Shown here one piece after another: positions 27,069-36,670 of a stretch of 64,000 bases of DNA. The stretch is from Segniliparus rotundus DSM 44985. Its GTDB lineage: Bacteria > Actinomycetota > Actinomycetes > Mycobacteriales > Mycobacteriaceae. Position 1 is the first letter of the stretch; each line of letters starts with the position of its first letter. The notes below the pieces were generated by a model. It had not been told where the DNA came from, did no database searches, and saw only the letters and a program-made list of their open reading frames with translations. A program made the position numbers and the translations under genes. The stretch lies in assembly GCF_000092825.1 (NCBI RefSeq), contig NC_014168.1, forward strand, positions 372,001 to 436,000. The letters are read 5' to 3'.

Positions 27069-28970
27069 TCAGTTGTTGTTGGCGGCCTTCGCGCGGCTGC
27101 GCGACTTCGCGCGGTCGCTCGCGAGGAGTTCCGCTTTGCGGATTCGGATGATTTCGGGGGTGACCTCGACGCACTCGTCGTTCGCGCAGAGTTCCATCGC
27201 GATCTCCAAGTCGATCTCCATCGGCTTGACGAGGGTTTCCGTCGCGTCCGAGGTCGAAGCGCGCATGTTGGTGAGTTTCTTCTCCCTGGTGATGTTGACG
27301 TCCAGGTCCTCGGCGCGAGGGTTGAGGCCGACGACCATGCCCTCGTAGGTCAGATCGCCCGGCGAGACGAAGAACGTGCCCCGGTCGGCGAGGTTGATGA
27401 GCGCGTACGCGGTCACCGCGCCAGCGCGGTCCGAGATGAGCGAGCCGGTGTGGCGGCCCCGGATCTCGCCCGCCCATGGGCCGTAGGCTTCGAACTCCGC
27501 GTTCGCGATGCCGGTGCCCCTGGTCGTGGTGAGGAATTCCGTCCGGAAGCCGATGAGCCCGCGCGAGGGCACGCGGAAAGTCATCCGCGTCGAGTCGGCT
27601 CCGTGGCTCGCCATGTCGTCCAACGACCCTTTGCGGTCCGCGAGCAGCTGGGTGATCGCGCCGATGAACTCCGACGGGGCGTCGACGGTCAGCCGCTCGT
27701 ACGGCTCATGCACTTTGCCGTCGACAATCCTGGTCACCACCTGCGGTTTGCCGACTGTCAGCTCGAAGCCCTCCCGGCGCATCTGCTCGACGAGGATCGC
27801 GAGCGCCAGCTCGCCCCTGCCCTGGACCTCCCAGGCGTCGGGGCGGCCGATGTCGATGACCTTGATCGACACGTTGCCGATGAGCTCCTGGTCCAAGCGC
27901 GCCCGCACCATCCGGGCGGTCAGTTTGTGCCCGGAGACTCGGCCCGCGAGGGGGGAGGAGTTCGTGCCGATGGTCACGGAGATCGCGGGCTCGTCCACGG
28001 CGATGCGGGGCAGCGCCACCGGGTGCTCTGCGTCGGCGAGGGTGTCGCCGATCATGATCTCGGGGATCCCGGCGACCGCCACGATGTCGCCCGCGACCGC
28101 GAGGTCGGTGGGGCTGCGCTCCACGCCGGTGGTGACGAGCAGCTCGGAGATCCGCACGTTCGAGACCTGCGGCTCGCCGTTCACCTCGCGCATCCACGCG
28201 ACGGTCTGGCCTTTGCGCAGTTGGCCGTTGTGAATGCGCAGCAGGGCCAGGCGGCCGAGGAAGGGCGAAGCGTCGAGGTTCGTGACCAGCGCCTGGAACG
28301 GCGCGTTCCGATCGCCCGAGGGCGGGGGCACGACTTCCAGCAGCTCGTCGAAGAGCGGGTCGAGGTTGTCGCCCTCGGGCACCGTGCCGTCCGCGGGCTG
28401 GGTTTTGGAGGCCACCCCAGCGCGGCCCGACGCGAACAGGATGGGCAAGTCCAGGGCGTGCTCCGCGGCTTTGGCCGCTTCCGGGGGAAGCTCGGAGGCG
28501 ATGTCGAGGATGAGGTCGTGCGTGTGCTCGACCACCTCGTCGATGCGCGCGTCCGGCCGGTCGGTCTTGTTCACCACGAGGATCACCGGCAGGGAGGATT
28601 CGAGCGCCTTGCGCAGCACGAATCGGGTCTGCGGCAGCGGGCCCTCGCTCGCGTCCACCAAAAGGACCACTGCGTCCACCATGGAGAGGCCGCGCTCCAC
28701 CTCGCCGCCGAAGTCTGCGTGGCCGGGGGTGTCGATCACGTTGATCACCGTGACCGAGCCGTCCTTGTTGTGCCGGTGCACAGCGGTGTTCTTGGCGAGA
28801 ATGGTGATGCCTTTCTCGCGTTCGAGGTCGCCGGAGTCCATCACCCGGTCCGTCGCCTCGCCTCGTTCGGCGAGAGCGCCCGATTGCCGGAGCATGGCGT
28901 CCACGAGTGTGGTCTTGCCGTGGTCGACGTGGGCGACAATGGCGATATTGCGGAATTCCGTGTGGGTCAC
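27069..28970 (-). CDS. typA: Ribosome-associated GTPase TypA/BipA
   Basis: 633 residues. GTPase motifs: G1 AHVDHGKTT (13-21), the G3 DTPGHADFGGEVER and G4 NKTDRPDAR; then EF-G-like domains II, III and V and the TypA-specific C-terminal domain (FRTEFLTTTRGTG region). It binds the 70S ribosome and helps 50S assembly and stress adaptation. The length is normal for actinobacteria. Its start lies about 100 nt from a divergent small gene. The C-terminus ends in basic SRAKAANNN. Confidence 0.97.
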   Translation of the reverse strand: MTHTEFRNIAIVAHVDHGKTTLVDAMLRQSGALAERGEATDRVMDSGDLEREKGITILAKNTAVHRHNKDGSVTVINVIDTPGHADFGGEVERGLSMVDAVVLLVDASEGPLPQTRFVLRKALESSLPVILVVNKTDRPDARIDEVVEHTHDLILDIASELPPEAAKAAEHALDLPILFASGRAGVASKTQPADGTVPEGDNLDPLFDELLEVVPPPSGDRNAPFQALVTNLDASPFLGRLALLRIHNGQLRKGQTVAWMREVNGEPQVSNVRISELLVTTGVERSPTDLAVAGDIVAVAGIPEIMIGDTLADAEHPVALPRIAVDEPAISVTIGTNSSPLAGRVSGHKLTARMVRARLDQELIGNVSIKVIDIGRPDAWEVQGRGELALAILVEQMRREGFELTVGKPQVVTRIVDGKVHEPYERLTVDAPSEFIGAITQLLADRKGSLDDMASHGADSTRMTFRVPSRGLIGFRTEFLTTTRGTGIANAEFEAYGPWAGEIRGRHTGSLISDRAGAVTAYALINLADRGTFFVSPGDLTYEGMVVGLNPRAEDLDVNITREKKLTNMRASTSDATETLVKPMEIDLEIAMELCANDECVEVTPEIIRIRKAELLASDRAKSRSRAKAANNN

Positions 28971-29071
28971 GGATGGAGATTGTGTCAGGAAGTTCTGTCC
29001 TTGGCGAATCTACCGGCCCCGACGCCGCGCGCTGGTCGTCGCCCCTCCGGAAGAAGGGTAGGCTGATCTGC

Positions 29072-29239
29072 GTGAAAGCGAAGAAGTTCGCCAGCTTGCA
29101 ACCGAAGAAGAAATGTTGCAAGAGCCAGCCACGATGCCTGCGTTGCCCCGTGGTGTTGATGCGTGTGGAGAAGGCGGTGGACTTGGACCATGCGGAGAAA
29201 GTGCCCAAATGGCTCCTGATCCAGGCGAGGAAGAAGTAA
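29072..29239 (+). CDS. Tiny Cys- and Lys-rich protein, function unknown
   Basis: 55 residues from GTG 29072, with TAGGCT (29059-29064) 7 nt upstream, so probably leaderless. The core reads PKKKCCKSQPRCLRCPVVLM: four Cys (CC-x5-C-x2-C) amid Lys and Arg, the layout of a small metal-binding knuckle, ending LLIQARKK. The same kind of short KCC...RCxxCP protein is, as far as I recall, conserved in Mycobacteriales, but I cannot name it. Its 3' end overlaps the GNAT gene start by 31 nt, so the two are cotranscribed. Divergent from typA. Confidence 0.65.
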   Translation: MKAKKFASLQPKKKCCKSQPRCLRCPVVLMRVEKAVDLDHAEKVPKWLLIQARKK

Positions 29240-29787
29240 CCAGCGTCACTCTTTTCCGGCTCTGCCAAGACGATTGGGAGCGCCACCGCGCGATCCGGCT
29301 CGAAGCCTTGCGCACAGCCCCGGACATGTACTCGACGAAGCTCGAGGACATGGTGGACCAGCCGGAGTCCTTCTGGCGCGAGATCATGGGGAAGAACCGC
29401 TACTTCTACGTGCGGACGGGTTCTGACGTCGTCGGGCTCGCCGGTCTGGCCACTCCGACGGGGCATGCTGCGGCGAGCGCGGACAAGGGCACTGCGTTGA
29501 CAGAGCAACTGCCCGCTAGCACGGGCATGTTGATCAGCGTGTTCGTCGCGGCCAGGGCGCGGGGGCGCAGGCTTGGGGCCCTGCTCTCCCAGGCGGTGAT
29601 CGGCCAAGCGAGGGCGGAGGGGCTTCGCGCGGTCTTCTTGGAAGTCGCCGAGCACAACGACGTCGCGAGGCGCGTCTACGAGGAGCTTGGTTTTTCCTAC
29701 ACCCGCCGAGCCCGCCCCACGTTCGCCCCCGGCCTGTCGCACCAAGAGCTCGAAATGCGCCTTGACCTGCTTGCCGCGCCTCGTTAG
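29209..29787 (+). CDS. GNAT-family N-acetyltransferase
   Basis: About 192 residues from ATG 29209. The GNAT fold is visible: an N-terminal substrate strand ([19 protein letters not shown]), the acetyl-CoA pyrophosphate loop in [16 protein letters not shown] (RxxGxA-type) and the late [19 protein letters not shown] motif. The substrate is unknown; it could acetylate a small amine or a protein N-terminus. GGAGAAAG lies upstream, inside the tiny Cys-rich gene. Its 3' end overlaps the converging secreted-protein gene by 4 nt. Confidence 0.87.
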   Translation: MAPDPGEEEVTSVTLFRLCQDDWERHRAIRLEALRTAPDMYSTKLEDMVDQPESFWREIMGKNRYFYVRTGSDVVGLAGLATPTGHAAASADKGTALTEQLPASTGMLISVFVAARARGRRLGALLSQAVIGQARAEGLRAVFLEVAEHNDVARRVYEELGFSYTRRARPTFAPGLSHQELEMRLDLLAAPR

Positions 29788-30443
29788 TGCAGAATGCTCC
29801 CGGTCGCGTCGCATTGGTTCGAGCCGGGGTGGAACCGGCATTGCGGCTCGTCCTCGTCCGGCGCGCCGCTCTCGTCGTCCGCCCCGGCCCCGCCCTCGCC
29901 CGGCGCGGGGCAACCGCCCTGCTCGCGCAGGGGGTCGAGGGCCGCGCTGAGATCGCGCAGGCCGCCCTCCAGCGCGTCGATCGCTGCGTAAGCGTCTGGG
30001 TCGGCCCCGGTTCCGGCGAGCCTCGGGCTCTGGTAGCGGACGCCGCTGAAGAAGTCGTCGTGGTCGTCTTGGACCACGACGAATTGGCCCTCGACCGCGT
30101 CCCGCATGTGCTCGTAATCCGGGGTGACGGCCTCGAATTGCTGGCTCAGCCCCGGGTCGCCCGCTGCCGCCACCGCGCGGCCGAGGTAGCCGAAGGCGTT
30201 GATCATGGTTTTGAGCCGGAAATCCTCGTCGTGCTTTTTGACGTCGATGCTCGCGTAGGCGTTGTTCATGACCAGCCGCAAGTTCTCGAGGTCGAACTGC
30301 ATGTCGCCGATTTTCTCCTCGACATCGTCCAATGCCGGGCACGGAGGCGCGGCGGCGGCGGGCGGGGAACCAGCGAGGGGAGCCGCGCCGAACGCGAGGA
30401 AGCAAGCGAGCGCCGCAAGGGCGGGTGTGCGCGCAACGCCCAT
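29784..30443 (-). CDS. Secreted protein, function unknown
   Basis: 219 residues with a signal peptide ([18 protein letters not shown], cleavage near AAAA). The mature part is helical ([20 protein letters not shown]) and carries five Cys: one right after the signal, one in EQGGCPAPG and two in the tail, so disulfides are likely. The C-terminal 45 residues are acidic, Gly/Pro-rich and probably disordered. I see no known domain. It is divergent from ftsH, with a 246-nt gap containing a striking hairpin. Confidence 0.7.
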   Translation of the reverse strand: MGVARTPALAALACFLAFGAAPLAGSPPAAAAPPCPALDDVEEKIGDMQFDLENLRLVMNNAYASIDVKKHDEDFRLKTMINAFGYLGRAVAAAGDPGLSQQFEAVTPDYEHMRDAVEGQFVVVQDDHDDFFSGVRYQSPRLAGTGADPDAYAAIDALEGGLRDLSAALDPLREQGGCPAPGEGGAGADDESGAPDEDEPQCRFHPGSNQCDATGSILH

Positions 30444-30589
30444 AGTGTCTCTCCATTCGCAGAAGCCGTCCGCCCGCTCCGCGCGGCGGCGGATGATCGC
30501 CCACAGCCTACGCCGACGCGGATAAGCCGTGGCCCAGGGCCCTGGCCCTGCCCTGGATTTCGGCGGCCGGGCCCGCGCTGCGGCTGCTC

Positions 30590-30630
30590 GGTTACGCGAA
30601 GGCGCGGCTTGGCCGCGCCTTCGCGTAACC
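30590..30630. repeat. Perfect 19-bp inverted repeat in the ftsH promoter region
   Basis: Arms 30590-30608 and 30612-30630 are perfect complements around a TTG loop. It lies between divergent genes (starts at 30443 and 30690), so it is not a simple terminator for either, and no T tract follows. A putative -35 TTGGCC (30609-30614) spans the loop and a -10 TAGACT (30631-30636) abuts the right arm. Confidence 0.9.
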
Positions 30631-30636
30631 TAGACT
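30609..30636 (+). promoter_or_regulatory. Putative ftsH promoter
   Basis: TTGGCC (30609-30614), 16-nt spacer, TAGACT (30631-30636); predicted leader about 45-50 nt to ATG 30690. The whole -35/spacer region sits in the inverted repeat described at 30590-30630. Confidence 0.45.
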
Positions 30637-30689
30637 GGAACTTCTGTGGACGAAACGAGAGGACAGGTCCTGAGCGACCGAACGAGAAC

Positions 30690-32786
30690 ATGAACCGATC
30701 GGCACTGATCCGCATCGTCGTGATCGTGGCCGCAGCGTTGGCGATCTGGCGGATCTTCTCCTACGTGAGCGACGACACCCGAGGCTTCCAGCAGGTTGAC
30801 ACCTCTGTGGCGATGAAGCAGCTCGACGACCCGGCGAACGTCGAGTCCGCTGTGCTGGAGGACTCCGAGCAGCGGCTGCGGTTGAAACTGAAGCACGCGT
30901 CCAGCGACACGGGCGGCAAGACCGACGTCTACGCCGCGATTCCGGGCGGGGCGCTGGACAAAGTCTTCGAACAGCTCGAACAGCTGCGCAAGGCCAACGG
31001 TTCGGCGGCCAAATACAACGTCGTCAACAACGACCCCGGCTTCCTCTCGCAGGCGCTCGTCCTGTACGGCCCGATCCTGCTCATCGGCGTCCTGTTCTAT
31101 TTCGCGATCACCCGGATGCAGAACTCCCCGCGCGGCTTCGGGTTCGGCCGCTCCCGCGCCAAGCAGCTCTCCAAAGACGTCCCCAAGGTGACTTTCGCCG
31201 ATGTGGCGGGCGCGGACGAGGCGGTCGAGGAGCTCTACGAGATCAAAGACTTCCTGCAAAACCCTGCCCGCTACCAGGCGCTCGGCGCGAAGATCCCGCG
31301 CGGCGTGCTGCTGTTCGGCCCGCCGGGCACCGGCAAAACCCTGCTTGCGCGGGCCGTGGCCGGCGAAGCGGGCGTTCCGTTCTTCACCATCTCCGGCTCG
31401 GATTTCGTGGAGATGTTCGTCGGCGTCGGCGCCTCTCGCGTGCGGGATCTTTTCGAGCAGGCCAAGCAGGCCAGCCCATGCATCATTTTCGTGGACGAGA
31501 TCGACGCGGTCGGCCGCCAGCGCGGCGCGGGTTTCGGCGGCGGCCACGACGAGCGTGAACAGACGCTCAACCAGCTTCTCGTCGAGATGGACGGCTTCTC
31601 GGAGCGGCAAGGCGTCATTGTCATGGCTGCCACGAACCGGCCGGACATCCTCGACCCCGCCCTGCTGCGGCCCGGCCGCTTCGACCGTCAGATCCCGGTG
31701 GGCAACCCGGACATCGCGGGCCGTCGCGCCATCCTCGCGGTCCACGGGAAGGGCAAGCCCATCGCCCCTGACGCGGACCTCGAAGGGCTCGCCAAGCGGA
31801 CGGTCGGCATGTCCGGCGCAGACCTCGCGAACGTGCTCAACGAGGCGGCCTTGCTCACCGCGCGGGAGAACGGCCAGCTCATCACCACTGCCGCCTTGGA
31901 GGAGTCCGTGGACAGGGTGATCGGCGGGCCGCGCCGCAAGAGCCGCATCATCAGCGAGCTTGAGAAGAAGATCGTCGCCTACCACGAGAGCGGCCACACC
32001 CTCGCCGGTTGGGCGATGCCCGGCCTTGATCCGGTGTACAAAGTCACGATTCTTGCGCGCGGGCGCACCGGCGGGCACGCGGTGACCGTCCCCGAGGACG
32101 ACAAGGGGCTCGCGACCCGCTCCGAGCTGATCGCCCGGCTGGTGATGCTCCTCGGCGGCCGTGCCGCGGAGGAGCTGGTCTTCCACGAGCCGACCACCGG
32201 GGCCTCCTCCGACATCGACCGGGCCACCAAGGTCGCCCGCACCATGGTCATGGAGTACGGGATGAGCGCCAGGCTCGGCGCGGTGCGCTACGGCGACGAG
32301 CAGGAGGACCCGTTCCTCGGCCGCGCCATGGGGCAGCGCTCCGATTATTCGCACGAGGTCGCCAAAGAGATCGACGCGGAGGTGCGCGACCTCATCGAGG
32401 CCGCCCACACCGAGGCGTGGGCCGTGTTGGTGGAGTACCGCGACCAGCTGGACGCCTTGGCGACACAGCTGCTGGAAAAAGAGACCCTGCACCAAAAGGA
32501 GCTCGAAGAGATCCTTGCGGGCGTGCAGAAACGGCCGAAAATCACCGCCTTCGACGTGTTCGGGGACCGCGCCCCGTCCGACCGCCCGCCCGTGAAGACG
32601 CCCAGGGAACTCGCCGTCGAACGCGGCGAGCCGTGGCCGCCGGTTCCTCCGCACGTTCCTGCCCACGCGGCCGGCCAAGATCAGGGTCCCGCCCCGGACG
32701 CGCCGAGCCCGTCCCGTGTGCCCGCGCCAGCCTCTGCGAGCCTGGCTTCCGGCCCCCGCGCCGCCCAGCCGCATCAAGCGGGCTGA
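30690..32786 (+). CDS. ftsH: Membrane-bound ATP-dependent zinc metalloprotease FtsH
   Basis: 698 residues. Two membrane helices (about 7-24 and 121-140) frame a small extracytoplasmic domain. The AAA+ domain has Walker A GPPGTGKT (210-217), Walker B IIFVDEID, the pore motif FVGVGASR and the arginine-finger region. The zinc site is HESGH (432-436); most FtsH proteins have HEAGH, so Ala is replaced by Ser but all metal ligands remain. FtsH degrades misassembled membrane proteins and regulators. The C-terminal 75 residues are Pro/Ala-rich and disordered. It leads the folE-folP-folB cluster (16 nt to folE), as in Rv3610c-Rv3607c. Confidence 0.97.
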   Translation: MNRSALIRIVVIVAAALAIWRIFSYVSDDTRGFQQVDTSVAMKQLDDPANVESAVLEDSEQRLRLKLKHASSDTGGKTDVYAAIPGGALDKVFEQLEQLRKANGSAAKYNVVNNDPGFLSQALVLYGPILLIGVLFYFAITRMQNSPRGFGFGRSRAKQLSKDVPKVTFADVAGADEAVEELYEIKDFLQNPARYQALGAKIPRGVLLFGPPGTGKTLLARAVAGEAGVPFFTISGSDFVEMFVGVGASRVRDLFEQAKQASPCIIFVDEIDAVGRQRGAGFGGGHDEREQTLNQLLVEMDGFSERQGVIVMAATNRPDILDPALLRPGRFDRQIPVGNPDIAGRRAILAVHGKGKPIAPDADLEGLAKRTVGMSGADLANVLNEAALLTARENGQLITTAALEESVDRVIGGPRRKSRIISELEKKIVAYHESGHTLAGWAMPGLDPVYKVTILARGRTGGHAVTVPEDDKGLATRSELIARLVMLLGGRAAEELVFHEPTTGASSDIDRATKVARTMVMEYGMSARLGAVRYGDEQEDPFLGRAMGQRSDYSHEVAKEIDAEVRDLIEAAHTEAWAVLVEYRDQLDALATQLLEKETLHQKELEEILAGVQKRPKITAFDVFGDRAPSDRPPVKTPRELAVERGEPWPPVPPHVPAHAAGQDQGPAPDAPSPSRVPAPASASLASGPRAAQPHQAG

Positions 32787-32801
32787 GCGCACGGAGTCTT
32801 C

Positions 32802-33395
32802 GTGGAGAGCTTCGAGCAGACCAAGTCGGCTTTTGACGACAACAGGGCAGAAGCGGCTGTCCGAGAATTGCTCATCGCCGTCGGCGAGGACCCGGACCGC
32901 CCAGGGTTGTCCAGAACGCCCGCGCGGGTCGCGAAGCTGTACCGTGAGTTGTTCTCGGGGTTGGAGCAGAACCCCGAAGACGTGCTCGGGGAGAGCTTCG
33001 CCGCCGACCATGACGAACTGGTGCTGGTCAAAGACATCCGCGTGCAGTCGGTCTGCGAGCACCACCTTCTGTCGTTCCACGGGAACGCGCATGTCGGCTA
33101 CATCCCCGGCGTCGGCGGCTCGGTGGTGGGATTCTCCGCGCTTTCCCGCCTCGTCGACCTCTATGCCCGCCGCCCGCAAATCCAAGAGCGATTGACCTCG
33201 CAGGTAGCCGACGCGCTCATGGAGCACCTGCGCCCGCGCGGCGTCATTGTCGTGGTGGAGGCCGAGCATCTGTGCATGCAGGTCCGCGCCGACCGCCAGC
33301 AGTCCGCGCGGGTGACGACGTCAGCGGTCCGCGGACTGCTCCGCACCAATCCGTCGTCTCGGGCAGAAGCCTTGGGCTTCATCCTCCGCGCATGA
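32802..33395 (+). CDS. folE: GTP cyclohydrolase I
   Basis: 197 residues, first enzyme of folate synthesis, turning GTP into dihydroneopterin triphosphate. The zinc ligands are Cys85 and His88 in VCEHHLL and Cys158 in [10 protein letters not shown]; the substrate pocket has [16 protein letters not shown]. The usual VPFHG after the HH is LSFHG here, a mild change next to the site. GTG start at 32802 with ACGGAG upstream. The stop overlaps the folP start (ATGA). Confidence 0.96.
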   Translation: MESFEQTKSAFDDNRAEAAVRELLIAVGEDPDRPGLSRTPARVAKLYRELFSGLEQNPEDVLGESFAADHDELVLVKDIRVQSVCEHHLLSFHGNAHVGYIPGVGGSVVGFSALSRLVDLYARRPQIQERLTSQVADALMEHLRPRGVIVVVEAEHLCMQVRADRQQSARVTTSAVRGLLRTNPSSRAEALGFILRA

Positions 33396-34249
33396 CCCCC
33401 GCTCTCACGATCATGGGCGTCCTGAACTGCACGCCGGATTCGTTCTCCGGCGACGGTCTGGCCAGCGCGCCGCGAGGGGCGGGCGAGGCGGCCGTGCGCG
33501 CAGGACTGCGCCTTGTCGCCGAAGGCGCGGACATCGTCGATGTCGGCGGGGAGTCCACTCGGCCTGGGGCCGCGCAGGTCGACCCGAGCGAGCAACTGGA
33601 GCGGATTCTTCCCGCTGTCCGCGGCTTGGCCGCGGCCGGGGTGTTCGTCAGCGTGGACACCTGCGCGGCGGCTGTCGCCAGGGCGGCGCTGGCACAGGGC
33701 GCGCGCATGGTGAACGACGTCGCTGGCGGACTGTGCGACCCGGAGCTGCTGACCGCCGCGGCGGAAGCCGGCGCGTGGCTGGTGCTCGGCCATTGGCCCG
33801 GAGCCCCGGCCCGCGACCACGGCTATCGCCCCGGCGGGACCACGGCGGCGCTCGTGGCGCAAGAGTTGTCCGAGCGGGCCGGGGCGGCGTTGGCCGCCGG
33901 GGTGGCCCGTGATCGGATCATCCTCGACCCTGGGCTGGGGTTCGGGAAGAACACCGAGGAGAACTGGGCGTTGATCCGAGGAGTCCACGAGTTGCGTGCG
34001 ACAGGTTTCCCCGTGCTCATCGGCGCGTCCCGCAAGCGATTCCTTGGCTCGGGGCTCCCGCTTGCCTCTGGGCATGCCGAGGCCGACCAGGCAGAGCTTG
34101 TCTGGCGGGAGGCGGGGACCACAGCAGTCACCGCTCTGGCGGCGACGCTCGGCGCGTGGGGCGTGCGTGTGCACGCGCCACGCCCGAATCGGGCGGCGGC
34201 GCGTGCCGCCGCGGAGTTCACCGGCGAAGGAGCACACCATCATGGCTGA
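33392..34249 (+). CDS. folP: Dihydropteroate synthase
   Basis: 285 residues joining hydroxymethyl-dihydropterin pyrophosphate to p-aminobenzoate; the target of sulfonamides. Family motifs: [13 protein letters not shown] (8-20) and [12 protein letters not shown] early; then [19 protein letters not shown] and [11 protein letters not shown]. The start overlaps the folE stop (ATGA) and the end overlaps folB by 8 nt, so the three are translationally coupled. A His run (AHHH) at the C-terminus is encoded over the folB ribosome site and is likely incidental. Confidence 0.96.
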   Translation: MTPALTIMGVLNCTPDSFSGDGLASAPRGAGEAAVRAGLRLVAEGADIVDVGGESTRPGAAQVDPSEQLERILPAVRGLAAAGVFVSVDTCAAAVARAALAQGARMVNDVAGGLCDPELLTAAAEAGAWLVLGHWPGAPARDHGYRPGGTTAALVAQELSERAGAALAAGVARDRIILDPGLGFGKNTEENWALIRGVHELRATGFPVLIGASRKRFLGSGLPLASGHAEADQAELVWREAGTTAVTALAATLGAWGVRVHAPRPNRAAARAAAEFTGEGAHHHG

Positions 34250-34631
34250 TCGGATCGAATTGCGCGGCGTCTCCGTCTGGGCCCGCCACGGCTACGGCGA
34301 CGAGGAGCGCGAGGCGGACCAAGAGTTCCTGGTCGATCTCACGGTCTGGTGCGACCTCGCCAAGGCCGCGCGGAGCGACGACCTCGAAGACACCCTTGAT
34401 TACGGCGCGCTGGCGGTGCGGGCGGCGCAGATCGTGGGCGGGCCGCCGCGCAAACTGATCGAAGGGCTCGCGGCCGAGATCGCGGAGGACGTGATGCGCG
34501 ACCCGAGGGTGTACGCCGTCGAAGCCGCCGTCCACAAACCCAAGGCCCCGATCCCCGTGCCGTTCGCCGACGTCGCGGTCATCGCTCGCAGGTCGAGAAG
34601 GACGGGCCCTGCGGAAAACTCTCGTCTCTAA
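34242..34631 (+). CDS. folB: Dihydroneopterin aldolase
   Basis: 129 residues converting dihydroneopterin to 6-hydroxymethyl-dihydropterin. The family start is clear ([20 protein letters not shown]), with the catalytic Glu in this stretch and the later VHKPKAPIP motif in which Lys is conserved. GAAGGAG lies upstream inside folP. In M. tuberculosis folK follows directly; here a 144-nt gap with a palindrome intervenes. Confidence 0.95.
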   Translation: MADRIELRGVSVWARHGYGDEEREADQEFLVDLTVWCDLAKAARSDDLEDTLDYGALAVRAAQIVGGPPRKLIEGLAAEIAEDVMRDPRVYAVEAAVHKPKAPIPVPFADVAVIARRSRRTGPAENSRL

Positions 34632-34640
34632 AGCCCACTG

Positions 34641-34668
34641 CTCTCACCCCGCCGCGGCGGGGTGAGAG
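34641..34668. terminator. Perfect 28-bp palindrome between folB and folK, possible terminator
   Basis: CTCTCACCCCGCCG and its exact complement are joined without a spacer, beginning 10 nt after the folB stop. GC-rich, with no U tract, so termination would be of the intrinsic type tolerated in actinobacteria or weak. It separates the coupled folE-folP-folB block from leaderless folK. Confidence 0.55.
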
Positions 34669-34775
34669 CGGCAGCGGCGAAGACGAGCAGCGGCAAAAAC
34701 ACAAGAGGACAGCTGCCGGGCGGGCGGCGGCGCTCAAGGGCCCGGAGCCGCCGCGAGGGCGACTATCATTGCCGT

Positions 34776-35309
34776 ATGACCACGGCAGTGCTTTCTCTCG
34801 GGTCCAATCTCGGCAACCGGCTGGGTTTTTTGCAGCTCGCCGTTGCCTCGCTCGGCGACAGGGTGCTCGCGGCCTCTTCGGTGTACGAGACAGACCCGTG
34901 GGGCACGGCCGGCCCGAACTTCTTCAACGCGGTGCTCATGGCGTCCGATCCTGCGCTCGACGCGCGGGGCTGGTTGGACGAGGCGTTTCGGGCTGAGGCG
35001 CTCGCGGGGCGCACGCGCGAGACGGTCTGGGGGCCCAGGACGCTCGATGTGGACGTGATCGCCTGCTATGACGAGGACGGGGCCCCCGTCGTGGTGGACG
35101 AGCCAACGCTCTCGGTCCCGCATCCTCGGGCGCATCAACGGGCCTTCGTGCTCGTCCCTTGGCTCCAGGTCCAGCCGCAGGCGCGCTTGGCGGTCGGCGG
35201 CGAGGACATTTCGGTCCGCGAGCTCATCGCCCAGCTCGCGCAGGCCGAGCGGGCCTCCGTGCGCCACACCCCGCTCACGTTGTCCGCGTTCACCGCGCAC
35301 GTCTCATGA
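34776..35309 (+). CDS. folK: 2-amino-4-hydroxy-6-hydroxymethyldihydropteridine pyrophosphokinase
   Basis: 177 residues activating the pterin for FolP. Family features: LSLGSNLGNRLGFLQLAV (6-23), SSVYETDPWG with its conserved Trp, RTLDVDVIAC and PHPRAHQRAFVLVP. ATG 34776 has TATCAT (34764-34769) exactly 6 nt upstream and no ribosome site, so folK appears to have its own leaderless promoter, unlike the tightly coupled genes before it. Its stop overlaps the next gene (ATGA). Confidence 0.95.
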   Translation: MTTAVLSLGSNLGNRLGFLQLAVASLGDRVLAASSVYETDPWGTAGPNFFNAVLMASDPALDARGWLDEAFRAEALAGRTRETVWGPRTLDVDVIACYDEDGAPVVVDEPTLSVPHPRAHQRAFVLVPWLQVQPQARLAVGGEDISVRELIAQLAQAERASVRHTPLTLSAFTAHVS

Positions 35310-35779
35310 ATCGCGATGTCATTGTCGGGTGCGTGGCCTGTGTTGCGGTCGGCGCGCTGTGGGCGCTGTGCGGGCCGGGGATCACGACGATGCCCCAACG
35401 GCTGTCGTCGGCGGCTCCGCTGATGCTGCTCGGGCTGATGGAGGCGGGTCTGGGCAGCTACCTGAAATCTCGGGTGCGCGGCAATCGGATCGGCCTCGGC
35501 CCGGGCCTCACCCCGCCGGTCTTCGTGGCGCGCGTGGGCAGGCTCGCGAGCGCGACGGTGTTCATGGGGGCTGCCTTCGCAGGGTTTTGGGGCTCGCTGG
35601 CGGTGTACTCGTTCCTGCGCGCGCACCAATTGTTGGCCGCCGAACGCAATCTGCCCGCCGATCTTTTCGGCGTCGCCGGAGCTGCGACGCTTGTGGCAGG
35701 CGCTTTCTGGTCGCGGCGGTGCTGCCGGGCCCCCGGCGACGGCTCTGCTGGATCCTGCGCTGGCGGCGCGGCGCCCTGA
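35306..35779 (+). CDS. DUF3180 membrane protein
   Basis: 157 residues, corresponding by place and shape to Rv3605c (DUF3180), which follows folK in mycobacteria. Four hydrophobic segments: VIVGCVACVAVGALWALCG, then LSSAAPLMLLGLMEAG, FMGAAFAGFWGSLAVYSFL and LFGVAGAATLVAGAFW. A Cys-rich, basic tail follows. The function is unknown. Start overlaps the folK stop by 4 nt (ATGA), so expression is coupled to folK. Confidence 0.85.
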   Translation: MNRDVIVGCVACVAVGALWALCGPGITTMPQRLSSAAPLMLLGLMEAGLGSYLKSRVRGNRIGLGPGLTPPVFVARVGRLASATVFMGAAFAGFWGSLAVYSFLRAHQLLAAERNLPADLFGVAGAATLVAGAFWSRRCCRAPGDGSAGSCAGGAAP

Positions 35780-35863
35780 ACGCCGCGGCAAGCGCAAGGA
35801 CACAACAAATTCACAGGAGACAGTCAGCCATATTTCAGAACGCACCGTGTACGCTCTGAGGCT

Positions 35864-36613
35864 ATGAGAAAAGTATGGGTCAGTGCAGCTAGTTTTGTGT
35901 CTCTTGCAGGCGCTGGGATGTTTTTGATGGCTCCGGGCCACGCGATGGCCGATCCGGACGACGACACGACCCCGGCGACTTCGACTTCTGCTCCCGCCAC
36001 GGGCGACGCTCCCGCCGCGGACGAAGCCCCCGCGACGAGCGGCTCCCCGACGACGACGTCCTCGTACAACCCGTACGCCACCTCGTCCTCCCCGAAGCCG
36101 TCTGCGGAGGACCAGGACGAAGCCGCGCCGACCGCTGAGCCCGGCGACGAGGACGAGGACGCGCCCGCCCGGCCGAGCGTTTCGGCCTCTCCGGCTCCCG
36201 CGCCTTCTCCCGCGCCCGCTTCCCCGGAGGCCTCGCCTGCTCCCAAGCCGACCAACCCGGCGCAGGTCAAAGCTGCCGCCTGCACGTTCTCCCGCGAGGT
36301 GACCGCGCAGGTCGCGAAGGACACCAAGCAGTTCAACGAGCTCGCCGCCGTCGAGAACGCCAGCTGGTCCGACGAGGATCTGGCCGCTGCGAGCGAGTCC
36401 GCCCGCGCCGGTTACCAGACCGCTCTCGACAAGATCCGCTCCACGGTGCCGACCTCCGGGTACCCGAGCGACATCACTGCTGCGCTCACCGACCTCGCGC
36501 ACGCCGCTGATGACTGGATCTACCTGATCGACAACCAGAACGGCGACATGATTCAGGGCGCGATCTCTGAGTACAACGACGCGGTCGGGCGTCTGCGCAC
36601 CACCTGCCAGTAG
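35864..36613 (+). CDS. Secreted protein with Pro/Ala/Ser-rich stalk and two-Cys helical domain, function unknown
   Basis: 249 residues: signal peptide (MRKVWVSAASFVSLAGAGMF, cleavage after AMA), a disordered stalk of about 100 residues rich in Pro, Ala, Ser, Thr, Asp and Glu, then a helical domain of about 112 residues from AACTFSREV to LRTTCQ. The domain matches the secreted protein at 6552-7094 (two framing Cys, IDNQNGD followed by GAISEYNDAVG). A TACGCT hexamer lies 8 nt before the ATG. A perfect 21-bp terminator follows, so it is a single-gene unit. Such stalk-plus-knob layouts suit a wall-spanning protein; the ligand or role is unknown. Confidence 0.78.
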   Translation: MRKVWVSAASFVSLAGAGMFLMAPGHAMADPDDDTTPATSTSAPATGDAPAADEAPATSGSPTTTSSYNPYATSSSPKPSAEDQDEAAPTAEPGDEDEDAPARPSVSASPAPAPSPAPASPEASPAPKPTNPAQVKAAACTFSREVTAQVAKDTKQFNELAAVENASWSDEDLAAASESARAGYQTALDKIRSTVPTSGYPSDITAALTDLAHAADDWIYLIDNQNGDMIQGAISEYNDAVGRLRTTCQ

Positions 36614-36624
36614 TTTTCCGGACA

Positions 36625-36670
36625 ACGGCGAAAGAGGCCGAACCCGCAGGGGTTCGGCCTCTTTCGCCGT
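36625..36670. terminator. Hairpin terminator after the secreted protein gene
   Basis: Perfect 21-bp arms (36625-36645 / 36650-36670) around GCAG, 11 nt after the stop at 36613. The arms hold an AAAG/CTTT segment but no long U tract. Confidence 0.85.

Noticed and set aside
30630..33269. 879-residue open frame on the minus strand
   Set aside because: Antisense to ftsH and folE; no domain, no ribosome site; shadow frame.
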